Below are positions 54,292-64,000 of a stretch of 64,000 nt of DNA, piece by piece. Location: positions 434,001-498,000 of the forward strand of contig MU867069.1 in assembly GCA_033725935.1 (NCBI GenBank), given 5' to 3'. Under the pieces are notes generated by a model that was not told the DNA's origin, searched no databases, and saw nothing but the letters and a program-made list of their open reading frames with translations. Within the stretch, counting starts at the first letter, position 1, and each line of letters begins with the position of its first letter. The position numbers and the translations under genes were made by a program. This stretch comes from Cladorrhinum sp. PSN259 (Eukaryota > Ascomycota > Sordariomycetes > Sordariales > Podosporaceae).

Positions 54292-55257
54292 TTACTCGTT
54301 AGCAAAGTATCGCCTGGGCCAGATATTCATGGCGGTCTTCAACCCGTCCTCCAGCGGCAAGCCGGCGTGGTTCGTCCTTGGATCTCCAGTCCCGTTGGGA
54401 TGAAGATTGATCCAAAACACGGCATTGCCCGCAACTGGGCGGAATGCAAGACCCCCATCTTCATGCTGCCTCCACAGCGGTTTGAACTCCTCGACTCCCT
54501 TTTGGACTTGATCCTCAACACTCCCGCTCCACGTGGGGCTCCCCCAGGGGCTAGGAGGGGCGATGGCTTTGGCAAAGGGGAAGTGAGTCTCTCCGCCGGT
54601 GCAGTTATCCTGCAGGATGGCAAAGAAGCTGGCGACCCGGTTCCACTTCCTGTCGCTTCCGTCGATGGCCCAGATGGGGTTGTCGAACCAGTCGTGGTGC
54701 ACGTTGAACTTTTGTCCCTTTTTGTATCGCACAAGCTGCGGCGGTCCCATCTCGTCCCAGCCGTCACGGAGCATGGTACCCATAAAGTTCCTTGATCTGC
54801 CGAGGACACACTTCACGGCGGCATCCTCCCGCGGGAGGCCGGCCGAGCTTGACGTGCGGTCATCTGTGTTTTGTTTCCGACCAGACTTTGTCACCGTGGA
54901 CGGGGCAAAGAGCGGCTCGGCTGTCTCGAGGAGGGAAGTGATCTCCGATGGCGTGATGAGATTGTGGATGTAGATGATCAGAGGTTCGAGGGACACCAGC
55001 TCTGTTCGGTAAGTGTGGAGGGTATCACAGACGAATGGTGCCGGTGCTTTTTCGGCAGGTACTGATGATGACTCCGGTGCGGGTGCTGTCTGACTTTTTA
55101 AGAATGAAAAAGCGAGAGGGTAATCGGGGATCGGAAGGTCCCCGATAAGGGTTGTGAGCTTTGGGGAGGCGATGTAAGGGAGATACGGGATGCTCAGCCC
55201 GACCAGAAGTGCGCCAATTGAGACGCTGGTGAGCCTCAGGGTCTCAGAGATGGCCAT
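54292..55257 (-). CDS. Prolyl 4-hydroxylase-like 2-oxoglutarate/Fe(II) oxygenase
   Basis: A 321-aa single-exon oxygenase of the P4H alpha-subunit group. A hydrophobic stretch at residues 9-30 is a likely signal anchor, which places the enzyme in the ER or secretory membrane. The double-stranded beta-helix has the iron triad: His and Asp of HHDWFD and the distal His of TNHAGLPLEDGLKTAMNIWPRR, with the Lys that binds 2-oxoglutarate after it. The strands ASFFAILQDNCTGGETHFP and AGNAVFWINLHPNG fit the family. Substrate proteins in fungi are not known. A (GACAA)n repeat lies just downstream at 54150-54187. Confidence 0.87.
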   Translation of the reverse strand: MAISETLRLTSVSIGALLVGLSIPYLPYIASPKLTTLIGDLPIPDYPLAFSFLKSQTAPAPESSSVPAEKAPAPFVCDTLHTYRTELVSLEPLIIYIHNLITPSEITSLLETAEPLFAPSTVTKSGRKQNTDDRTSSSAGLPREDAAVKCVLGRSRNFMGTMLRDGWDEMGPPQLVRYKKGQKFNVHHDWFDNPIWAIDGSDRKWNRVASFFAILQDNCTGGETHFPFAKAIAPPSPWGSPTWSGSVEDQVQKGVEEFKPLWRQHEDGGLAFRPVAGNAVFWINLHPNGTGDPRTNHAGLPLEDGLKTAMNIWPRRYFANE

Positions 55258-56268
55258 TTTGACAGGTACGGGGTAACGTTAGGGCTTGCAAACTGTCAGA
55301 AAGAAAAAGAAAAGAAAGGGAACTTGCCTTGCATAAGACACATGTCAAACCTGATGGGCGTGACCTACCCCCTCTCCCTGGACCACGCCTCTGTCACCCA
55401 GGAGCATGCCCCTCCGAAGTATCAGATGTTGGTAACCAAGTGCCGAGTTTGTTGCAGTCTGCTTGCGATCCCGATGGTTTTTGCTTGACCAAAAAGGGAT
55501 CTAGGAGGGTGGCACCAAGCCCTAACTGGCCCGGGCGACATAGCCGGGAACGTCGCAATCATGCTCTTGGAGGTCTTGGTACGCTGGAATGGACGGCAAC
55601 GAAGCATTGTGGCAGTCTCTTAATTGATATCCATAAAATCGGTTAATTTCCCCGGAAATCCCTTCGAGGGGGAGACAAACCCCCCTGTCGAGCTCTAGTC
55701 CTGTCAGGGTATTTCGGAAGCAGACGGCCTCGAACCCATGTCTCTTGGGACGTTGCTGACTCCACCAATCCGCATGAACTCGGCGATGTTGCGTCTTGGC
55801 AAGGTCCGATGGCCCGGTTTCCCTCTGGAGCTACTGCTAAGCGACGACAACACGGCACGGGACGAGATATTCGGGACTCTAGACGAAAGATGGGTGAGAT
55901 TTCGAACCCGGAATGGCTTCAGTTTGGTGGCGAGATCCGAGATAGTCCCGAACGGCTGGGAAGACAAGCATGCAAGGTTCAGAACAGCGCAAACCACCCT
56001 CCCCGAGAAAAGATATCAAGGTCATGTAGGAGGAGCAACATGACCTATCAAAGAGAGAGAAAAATATCGAAAGACTAAACATCAGACCTGGCCCCGAAAC
56101 AACTTGGCATGGGTTTGAGGGGCCTGAAGTTTGAGACAGAAAAACGATGAGCGCATGTTGTAGTTGCTGTTACAGTCAGGAGACCTGTGGATGTTGTCGT
56201 TCTTTTCACATCTGCGAAAACAGAACAGCTTGATGTGGACTGGTTTGAAAATAGGAGCCTCAACTAAA
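55258..56268. other. Intergenic region with B-box-like sequence, no gene
   Basis: Upstream of the oxygenase and downstream of the SDR. Two B-box-like GGTTCGA sequences occur on the minus strand (about 55728-55740 and 55910-55920), but no cloverleaf can be drawn. Nothing else was seen. Confidence 0.45.
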
Positions 56269-57114
56269 TTATTCCTTCTTCGCTGCCGACATCAAAGCCC
56301 CAGCATTTCCTGCAATGGTACCGCCGTCAACCAGAATATCCGTGCCGGTAATGTACGATGCATCTGGCCCAGCCAGAAAAGCGACGGCACCGGCAATCTC
56401 GCTGGCCGAGCCTGCCCTTCGCAACGGCGTCCCAGCAATAATGGCCTTGATGGTTGCTCCATGAGGAGATGCCAGCTCCTCCCTCACCATCGACGTGGCG
56501 ATAACTCCTGGGCTAATACTGTTAATCCTTGCTCCTCTCTCCGCAAACGCTCGAGCTGCTGCTTGCACCCTCAGGAAGTTCGCCGCCTTGGACAGCGAAT
56601 AAGCCGTGGACGAGTCGGCCGCTTTGATACTGTCGGCCAACTCGTTCCTATCGAGCAGCCTGTCTCTTGGTGCAGTTGCAAGGTGGGTAGCTAGCTCTGG
56701 AGTAGGTCTTGCCCCGAACCTCGCCATGCTCGCGATGCACGTTAACGAAGACCCGGGGTTGATCACATCGAGAAATGCGTCAATGACGTTTGCCGTACCG
56801 AGAAGGTCGACTTCGAAGATACGTTGAGGAGGCGCCATCGCCGGAGACAAGCCGGCAGTGTGGACGACTGCGTCAATATGGCCGGCAGAGGCGGCGGCTT
56901 TTGCAAACTTTTGAACCGAGTCAAAACTCGCTACATCGACGACGTGGGTTTCCACTTCGTGACCATCGTCTCGGAGACTTTGGGCGGCCAAGTCAAGATT
57001 CTTTTGGGAGAAGTCGGCAAATAGGATTCGTTTGCCTACTCCGAGTCTACGAGCAGAGGCAATTCCCATGCCGCCGCTGCCGATGATGGCAACAATTCGA
57101 TTAGGAATAGACAT
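56269..57114 (-). CDS. Short-chain dehydrogenase/reductase (SDR)
   Basis: A classical SDR of 281 aa with no introns. The cofactor loop is GSGGMGIA (12-19), replacing the more common TGxxxGxG. Catalytic Tyr172 and Lys176 are in YSLSK, with Ser129 upstream. The HTAGLS stretch near 85 replaces NNAG, a mild deviation. The C-terminal SPGVIATSMV and ITGTDILVDGG segments are typical of 3-ketoacyl-reductase-like SDRs. The loop of about 25 residues after Arg135 is longer than usual. Cofactor and substrate are not clear; the Asp at the end of strand 2 (LFADF) favours NAD. It stands alone, with no neighbouring pathway genes. Confidence 0.9.
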   Translation of the reverse strand: MSIPNRIVAIIGSGGMGIASARRLGVGKRILFADFSQKNLDLAAQSLRDDGHEVETHVVDVASFDSVQKFAKAAASAGHIDAVVHTAGLSPAMAPPQRIFEVDLLGTANVIDAFLDVINPGSSLTCIASMARFGARPTPELATHLATAPRDRLLDRNELADSIKAADSSTAYSLSKAANFLRVQAAARAFAERGARINSISPGVIATSMVREELASPHGATIKAIIAGTPLRRAGSASEIAGAVAFLAGPDASYITGTDILVDGGTIAGNAGALMSAAKKE

Positions 57115-59943
57115 GGCGATGGTGAAATAATGACGTGTGAAGGATTAAAACGAGAGGACTGAACTTCCAGATAGGAAACGACACAGAAGATTGAACTGCA
57201 TTGGAACTCGCTGACTTATAGGAGAATGCACAGACATCAAAGGACAATATCAACTGATAGTCATGGAGTTGTGGTCTGTTCGGCATGTTTGATGTATCCC
57301 CACCAAGCCGACCGGCTCGGCATCGGGTGCCCGAGTGCAGTTGTTGTTCCGGGCTGAATCTCCACCTCCTGCTAGTATACTATTCCTTCTTGGTGCTAGT
57401 ATAATAGGATCAAAATCCACAGGATCCTAGGTTGCTAGTTTTGAACGTGGCGCGGATACTTGGGACTCCGAAGGATCGTTGGCGTCCCCGCTCATCAGTC
57501 GATTTTGGTTGACAGGTGATTCTCAGAGGGTCCACTCAAGTTCAAATCCACTCCATAGAACATCGTTTACAGGTTCGCCCACTCTTTGAGCTGAGTCGTC
57601 CGTCAAAAACCACACAATCTGAATATTTATCTTTTGCGCCTATCGTTCCCGTCTCCCATGCAGAGCCTTACTTGCACGGGCATCTTGGTTGAAAATTCAC
57701 CATGGTATGGATGAGAAAATGACGTCGACCCTGAAAACCCAAAAGTCCCTTTTTTCCCCCTTCAAAAGCTGCAAGTGAATGAACACGGCGGCCTGCACGG
57801 GAACGAGACGGCATGGCGATGCCGATCAGTGATACAGACCTGCATTGCGCCGCTGTGAGCGTCGTCTGTGTGAAACGGGCGTTCCTTCTCATACATTAAA
57901 ACCTTGATATCGGAAGAGTGTATTGGCTGGAATGAAGTGATGAGCTGGTCAATCAGGGGCGCCTCCAAACTTTGAGGCCATGATAGGATAGGCATGGAAT
58001 ATTCCACACCATATTGCAAGGCTTCTTGCTCCTCCGTACACTTACTTACTGCAAGAAACGCAGTAGCTCCTTTTGATAAGCAAGGGACAAGCTATACCTA
58101 AATAATAACCCCTCAGGATGGAAGCCTGCCAGACCAAAGGTACATCGCATTTTTCCCACCAAGGGTCTGTTTAGCCAAGTCCTTGTTGTTTTGTGCCCTA
58201 GGTAGTTTTCTGCTTCACACCTTTCTCTTCTTTTGTTACAGCTTGAACAAACTTTCAGGTTCCTTTTTATCGTTACTCAAAACTTCCAAAAGATTGATAT
58301 TATTAGAGAACAATCTTTTCTTCTCATCCTGACACGAGTGTGGTTGCCTCAAAAGTAAAAGTGAGCGGGATGACGTCGCTGAAACTTTTTTGCGTGCAGG
58401 GTCCAGGCCAGACCAAAATGAGGGGATCCCTGAACAGGGGGGGTTGGTCAGCCGTGTAGTGCCCAACAAAGATGACAAATTGAGAGATTGAGACATTCTC
58501 GACAAAGTAATTCAAATCAAGTATTTCCGCAGTTTCAAGTACACTACACTTTATATACATTATATTACAGTATTTCAACTAATGCATTTCTGTGATCGAC
58601 AGACTTTAGAAGGTTGTCAAGAGCTATTCTCATTTACTCATTTACAGCCAACCCCGCACCAGATCACAAAGATAGAAACATAAAATATTTTGGCGGGGAA
58701 CCTGGCACAACTGAGAAAACGGGGAGCCGGGATATTGATCGCACCCAGGTCAATGTCTCAGAAAATGGGCTCACAAATACTCCTTGGCGCCTTATATTGT
58801 ACTGCGTGTGATTTGTGCGAAAAGGCAGTTCCTTGAAAATATCGGGACATTTGTGCCGGTGAGGGGTCGATATGTACCAACTAAGCCATGGCCGACCTGA
58901 GGGATTCGGCATCGCCATCCAAGCTGTCTGGATGAGATGTAAACCTCGAATCAGACACAATGAACATCGCAAAAGACTGAAACAGATTTGTCGTATAAAA
59001 ACAGAATCGTATTTCTTTGATCAACACATGACTCCCGCAACGTCCGTTTGAGTTGAGGGATGTCCCGAACAATGTGGCTTTTCGCGCCAAGGGAGCGAGA
59101 GCTTTGGTGCAGCTAACCGATAGGGGAAATTGTGACGCAAGCCTTGGTTGAGACCGCGCTAACGTCGGGCCCAAGGCCACCTCATGACGCTTAGCTACGT
59201 CATAGTTGTTGATTTTCTCTCGCCTATTTGGAGTGGTTTGAACTGCCATCAGAACCTGCTAGATCCCGCCAAGCTGCATGTCCTTGACTTTTGCCCATGA
59301 AACCGAACAATCGAAAGCGCCGGATACAGCATCAGCAATTTTGTATTTACTGTTCCTATCATATATTTCTGAGTCTAATTTCGTGCGTGGCGTCTGGTTC
59401 GAAACTGTCTTTCTCAGTTCGGAACCCAGCAATACAGCCTTCCGGGCACGGGTCCTGCCCACCTGATGATGACAACGATGATGAAAAGACGTTAAAAAAA
59501 ACCACACACTGCCTCTCCCCACTAAAAATTTATCGATTGGTTGGGCGCGCAGTCGGTGACATCCCTTTCATCCCTTTCATCCCTCAAAAACACGGTCCGT
59601 TCCTTGCTTCAGTGCCTTGCACCTACCACACCCATATACTTGCCGATCCGCTGTTTTATTTTTCTGCATTCCCCTCTTGCCATCCAACAACACCATCATC
59701 TCCTCCAGGTTGCACTTGGACATTTTACCAGCCGCGGTTTATTCCCGACGATTTCTTGAAAAGCGTACCCATTTTGACGCTATCCCTGTCCGACGTCGCC
59801 ATTTGGCTCCCTTTTTCTGCCAGGTGTCTCCCAGACCTAAAAAATACGGGCGCGCAGTCCTGCATTAGCTTTTTCGACCTGAATCACAGCATCAACACCA
59901 CCTGCAGCCGGTTTGAATCTAGGAAATCGACCAAGTCGCAAAC
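57115..59943. other. 2.8-kb intergenic region, possible gene remnant
   Basis: This holds the SDR promoter side and the kinase promoter. An open stretch at 57762-58019 on the minus strand reads like protein but cannot be extended. A repeated ATCCCTTTC lies near 59562-59585. Plus-strand frames just before 59944 are open but carry no conserved sequence and are taken as leader. Confidence 0.45.
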
Positions 59944-62180
59944 ATGTCGACAATACAACAACTCAAAAACTTTATCCGCCATGGTAAGTTCCCTGCCGCT
60001 AGCCCAAGCTGCATCTTTCCTGCCATCAACGTTGAGACTGACTTTCTCCCATCCAGGCAAACAAGCACGAGCGACCCATGCCGAGGACTCATCCCGTGCG
60101 AAAAATGATTCCTCCCCGCCGCGTCATCAACAACAGGCAAAGCACAATATGGCGCCCGCAGTATCCGAACCAGGATTTGGTGGCTCCCCTCCAAATCACC
60201 ACGGCGTTGCGAACGCATACTCGGCAGTCGACGGAGATGCTCACAACCGCGCCGCTCAGGCCGGCCATGCCGCTGCTCACCACGTCGAACCAGCTCAGGG
60301 AGCCGGCCACAAGTCCAAGAATAGAATTGCCGACGAGAACATCGCGAAACTGGTTGCCGAGGAGAATGCGAACAGGAACAAGTTACCCAAGTATCCCGGT
60401 CTGGAGAGATGGGAGTTGGTCGAAAAGATGGGAGACGGCGCCTTCAGCAACGTGTACCGCGCAAGGGATCTAGAAGGTAACTTGGGCGAGGTCGCCATCA
60501 AGGTCGTTCGCAAATACGAGATGAACAACATGCAGGTATGTGACAAGATGTTTGCTCCATCCCCCTTGATTACTTGCTTCAGCGTTTTTTTTTCTTCTCG
60601 TTTCGTTCGTCTCAAGTTCCCTTTTACCAACACTAGGGTGTCACTCTAGAGCAACAAACATCTCCATCCGGATTTCAAACCAAAGGCTCCTAAAGCTGCA
60701 GAGGTGCGAGAATTTCTTTTCCTAGAGTCATATATTGCGTTTGTTACTAGACAAACATGTTGTTACCAAGGCGCCGTTCAATGGCTGTTGGGTATGTACT
60801 GGTGGCTAACCGGTACATCAGCGGGCAAACATTTTGAAGGAGGTGCAAATCATGCGACAGCTTGATCACCCCAGCATTGTCAAACTCGTCGACTTCTCCG
60901 AGTCCAAGCAGTATTACTACATTATCCTGGAGCTGGCTCCAGGTGGCGAGCTTTTCCATCAGATTGTGCGCTTGACGTACTTTAGTGAGGAGCTTTCCCG
61001 ACACGTCATTGTGCAGGTGGCAAAAGCTCTCGAGCATCTCCACGAGGAGAAGGGTATTGTCCATCGGTAAGAACAGAACAATCGACGGCTCCCGAGGCTG
61101 AGCGCAGGACATGAGTGCTGACAGCTGTACAGAGACATCAAACCCGAAAACATCCTCTTCAGCCCGATTCCTTTCATTCCTTCCAAGAACCCCAAACCAA
61201 AGCAGCCAGGTGATGAAGACAAGGTAGACGAAGGCGAGTTCATCCCAGGAGTCGGTGGTGGAGGCATTGGACAGATCAAGATCGCAGACTTTGGGTTGTC
61301 CAAGATTGTTTGGGACAACCAGACAATGACGCCCTGCGGCACTGTCGGGTATACCGCGCCCGAAATTGTCAAGGATGAAAGGTATTCTAAGTCGGTCGAC
61401 ATGTGGGCGTTGGGTTGCGTCCTTTATACGCTCCTATGCGGCTTCCCGCCCTTCTACGACGAGAGCATAGAGGTGCTCACGGAAAAGGTGGCCAAAGGAC
61501 AGTATACCTTCCTGTCTCCCTGGTGGGATAATATCAGCAAGTCGGCACAAGACCTCATTTCTCATTTACTCTGCGTCGATCCCGAGAAGCGATACACCAT
61601 CAGGGAGTTCCTTGCCCATCCCTGGATCCGCGAGTCTGGCCCAACGCCACTCGAGCAGAAGAGGCCTAGCTCTGACGGCATGTTGAGGGCATTCGATACT
61701 TCCAAGATCGTTGATGGTGATAAGAGATATGATTTCCGCTCACCGGCCGCCGTCAATCTTCGTGAGGTCTTTGACGTGGGCTATGCTGTTCACCGGCAAG
61801 AAGAGGAAGGCAGGAGACGGAAGCAGGTTGGAGGCAAAGCCGGCGTTTCTCGGTTGGTTGGCCTTGATGAAAGCATCGATGAAGATGCCGCAGATGGAAA
61901 TCGTGCTCCAGGACACTCTACCCAACACCTCGAACACAGCATGCGACACGCTCACATCAAAGACACAGAGCAACGGGGCCGTGATCGCGCCAGAAAACCT
62001 CAGCCACCACCGGCAGCCGAACAGCAGAAGGGATATGGCCAGCATTCTGCTACTGTAGCGGCCGCGGCGAGACAGCAAGTTCGTGAACACAATCGGCAGA
62101 AGGGTGCTTTTGAGTTGAACCTGGATGGAGCCACCTTGCTTGGGCGAAGAGGGGTCAAGCCGGTTGCTCGAGTGGCATAG
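59944..62180 (+). CDS. Ser/Thr kinase of the Srk1/Rck2 (MAPK-activated, CAMK) type
   Basis: A CAMK-group kinase related to fission-yeast Srk1 and budding-yeast Rck2, which act downstream of the stress MAPK. Five exons join in frame: 59944-59983, 60057-60535, 60650-60703, 60822-61066 and 61133-62180, giving 621 aa to the TAG. The 54-nt third exon (SNKHLHPDF...) was recognised by conservation. The N-terminus MSTIQQLKNFIRHGKQ is a hallmark of the group. The kinase has GDGAFSNVY, VAIKVV, HRDIKPEN, IADFGLSK, a T-loop with CGTVGYTAPE, and the long insert between HRD and DFG that ends in GVGGGGIGQ. The C-terminal tail is disordered and basic. After the TAG, at the centre of an 8-bp hairpin, the same frame stays open for 75 codons (to a TAG at 62406-62408) with coding-like composition, so the annotated end may not be the true one. 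Confidence 0.93.
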
Positions 62181-62189
62181 AATGCCACT
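62171..62189. repeat. Perfect 8-bp hairpin over the kinase stop codon
   Basis: AGTGGCAT and ATGCCACT flank the loop AGA. The TAG at 62178-62180 takes the last base of the left arm and two loop bases. Confidence 0.85.
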
Positions 62190-62408
62190 GAGCGACTCGG
62201 CGCCGACGTCCTGGATGTTATTTCGGGAGATGGCTCTATTTCTGTCAGCCCGCCGCCGTCGTACCATCTAGAAGTGCCTACTGTTGTTCACGTTGAGGAG
62301 GTTGAGGAAGCGAGTGCTCCTTGTGAATCAGTTATTCTACCCCTGTCGAACGATGATGTTGATGATAAAGGCTGCGACGCAACGACTGTCGGGACTCCTC
62401 CGGGTTAG
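62181..62408 (+). other. In-frame 75-codon extension after the kinase TAG
   Basis: The kinase frame is open from 62181 to a second TAG at 62406-62408. The sequence is rich in GNN codons and acidic residues (NATERLGADVLDVISGDG, then VVHVEEVEEASAP) and looks coding. It could be a readthrough product, a strain-specific stop, or the result of a missed intron. No good intron bridging the TAG was found. Confidence 0.5.
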
Positions 62409-63248
62409 AGGAGTGGGATAGGAAATAGTCCAGGAAAGACTTTGGCATCAATTAGAAGATGCATCGACATATTCTGGGAAGGAGGGAAGATGAAGGGACA
62501 GGAGGATCTACATCCGTTTATTCAAGATTCGCACCATGGTTTATCCCCCCTTTCGGTCTTTTCTTTTTATTACGTGTTTATTAAAGCAATGCATTGGAGC
62601 ATGGTGTTAAGTTTATATGGAGATCTCATGTTGGTATTTTGTAATTTTTGCACACAATCTTTATTTCTAAAGCTATTCTTGGCGTGTTCTCTCTCATTGT
62701 GCATTGTTGCATTGTGCCTCGTCAGACATCGTTGAATCAAGGTCGACTGCAGTGAGACACATTACACGGTCCAGATTTGCGGGAGGGATGACACAGGAAT
62801 TATAACACAATGGATAGTGTCTCAGACAGGGTTGCATATGAGACCATGAGTGTTGGTGTCACTTTATCTTGGGTTCAGGGGTTGCCTCGAGGTATTTCCA
62901 TCCCTCCACATTGGCCGATATAATTCTGACAAGTGCCAGTTTCCAGCAACTGTTGTCGGCCACGAGGAATGCAGGGGTTCGATTCAGTTCCCTCAAAATG
63001 AGCTTTTGAGATCCAGGTAAAGCCGTGAATGGAGTTCTTTTGATTATGCCATCACCATTAAACCATGATGTTCCAGATAACCCAAGTTTGCAGATAAATA
63101 TCCTGTTCCTGCCTGCCCTCGTAACCAAACAAAACTGGCATCATCACACACTTTACTCTTTTGTTTTCTATTCTACCTTTTTTACTTGAACTTACTTTCT
63201 GCCCGATCCAAATAAAAATAAATAAGAAAAAAGGAGGTTAAAGAAAAA
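62409..63248. other. Intergenic region before the last gene
   Basis: Kinase 3' flank and the promoter of the 63249 gene. No gene was seen. The last 60 bp are A-rich. Confidence 0.5.
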
Positions 63249-63907
63249 ATGTCGCTATCTTCCACTTCCTTCACTCCCGTCTTTACCGGGCATCCTATTC
63301 CTCATCCTCCAGTTCTTCGGCATACCGTTCCTGTTCCCCCGGCTACCTTCCCCGATCATCACGATCGCGTCCGATTCCCGGGAGGACATCCTCCTCCGCC
63401 TTATAACTGCAAAGTTGACTTGTCTGGCCTACTTGGCAATGTGCAGTTTCCGAGCGGGTGTACGGAGGTTCACGTTGTTGGTGCTGGTGCTGGTGTTGGT
63501 GTTGGTGCTGCTTCGTGGGAACATGCGAAGGAGGACAAGAACTTGAAAGGGGTGGATGTGACGGTTACGTTTACCGAGACCGTTGAGGTGTTTGTGACAC
63601 CGACACCGACACCGACACCGCCGAGCGTTAGTGTCAGTACGGTTCGTGTGACGAGTATTATTACTGAGCGTGTTGATGTTCAGAGGGGGATGATTGTTAC
63701 TGAGAAGAAGAAGGAGGTTCAAGGTGGTACTGAGAGGGAAAAGGTGGCTTCGGTTACTACCCACTTCCCTGGGGTTTGGTCTGACGTTGGTCGTGGTAAG
63801 GGGAAGGGAGTGGGGCCGGGACATGGATATCACCACGGACTTGAGGGGAGACAGCTGGATAGGGTTTTGGAGGGCTTGATTGGGGGCAAGAGTACTTTGG
63901 TCAGATC
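63249..63907 (+). CDS. Unknown protein, N-terminal part, runs off the window
   Basis: The start (AAAAAATGTCG) gives MSLSSTSFTPVF, then His/Pro-rich sequence, a hydrophobic Gly/Val/Ala run (VVGAGAGVGVGAAS), a Val/Thr-rich beta-like stretch (VTVTFTETVEVFVTPTPTPTPP) and a second Val-rich region. The Thr/Pro repeats come from an ACCGAC repeat in DNA (about 63598-63620). A donor-like GTGAGT follows Arg/Ser at about 63907, before a long T run, so exon 1 probably ends there and the rest lies outside the window. No signal peptide is evident. Not recognised; the repeats suggest an extracellular or wall-associated protein, but this is weak. Confidence 0.5.
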
Positions 63908-64000
63908 TGTGAGTATTCTTTTTTTTTTTTTTTATTATTATTTTTTTTGGGGGGGGTATGTATGTGGAGGTATAGTATAATAGAATATGTTGAGCTGATG

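Noticed and set aside
55720..55930. tRNA-like B-box sequences (GGTTCGA) on the minus strand
   Set aside because: No acceptor stem, A-box or cloverleaf could be drawn around either copy.

Overview
The window is nuclear DNA of a filamentous ascomycete (Pezizomycotina, most likely a Sordariomycete). Genes lie on both strands, separated by 0.3-3 kb. Introns are short (52-118 bp) with GTNNGT donors, CTAAC-like branch sites and YAG acceptors. The gene content is fungal: Rpn11, Rpd3, Vta1, Rrp41, an Srk1/Rck2-type kinase, a WSC protein, an AA11-like LPMO and an Asp f 4-like secreted protein. I see no transposon, rRNA, convincing tRNA or CRISPR array. Exon boundaries were worked out by hand from splice signals and reading-frame continuity.

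Left part (1-25 kb), mostly housekeeping: the 3' part of a ThrE/DUF1212 membrane protein; an unrecognised 532-aa protein; RPN11 and RPD3 head to head; an S33 (TAP-like) peptidase; an AA11-like LPMO with a cysteine-rich tail; a possible 53-aa microprotein; VTA1 and an HDEL-tailed protein disulfide isomerase head to head; RRP41; and the Asp f 4-like secreted protein.

Middle part (27-47 kb), accessory metabolism: a PLC-like phosphodiesterase, a WSC membrane protein and a divergent protein with faint velvet-like features come first. Then comes a compact set coding for three consecutive steps of 3-hydroxyanthranilate (tryptophan/kynurenine) catabolism: ACMS decarboxylase (33460-34911), 2-aminomuconate semialdehyde dehydrogenase (35367-37023) and a RidA-fold 2-aminomuconate deaminase (37324-37779). 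The dehydrogenase and deaminase diverge from a 300-bp promoter with two perfect CGG/CCG inverted repeats. An amino-acid permease and an intronless bacterial-like L-lactate dehydrogenase follow and may belong to the same set. A small unknown gene and an amidoligase-family gene come next.

Right part (50-64 kb): a CorA-like membrane protein, an amidohydrolase, a prolyl 4-hydroxylase-like oxygenase, an SDR, the Srk1-type kinase and the start of an unknown gene that runs off the window. The kinase frame ends at a TAG inside a perfect 8-bp hairpin and then stays open for 75 more codons. Together with the aminomuconate set, this is the most interesting signal in the window.
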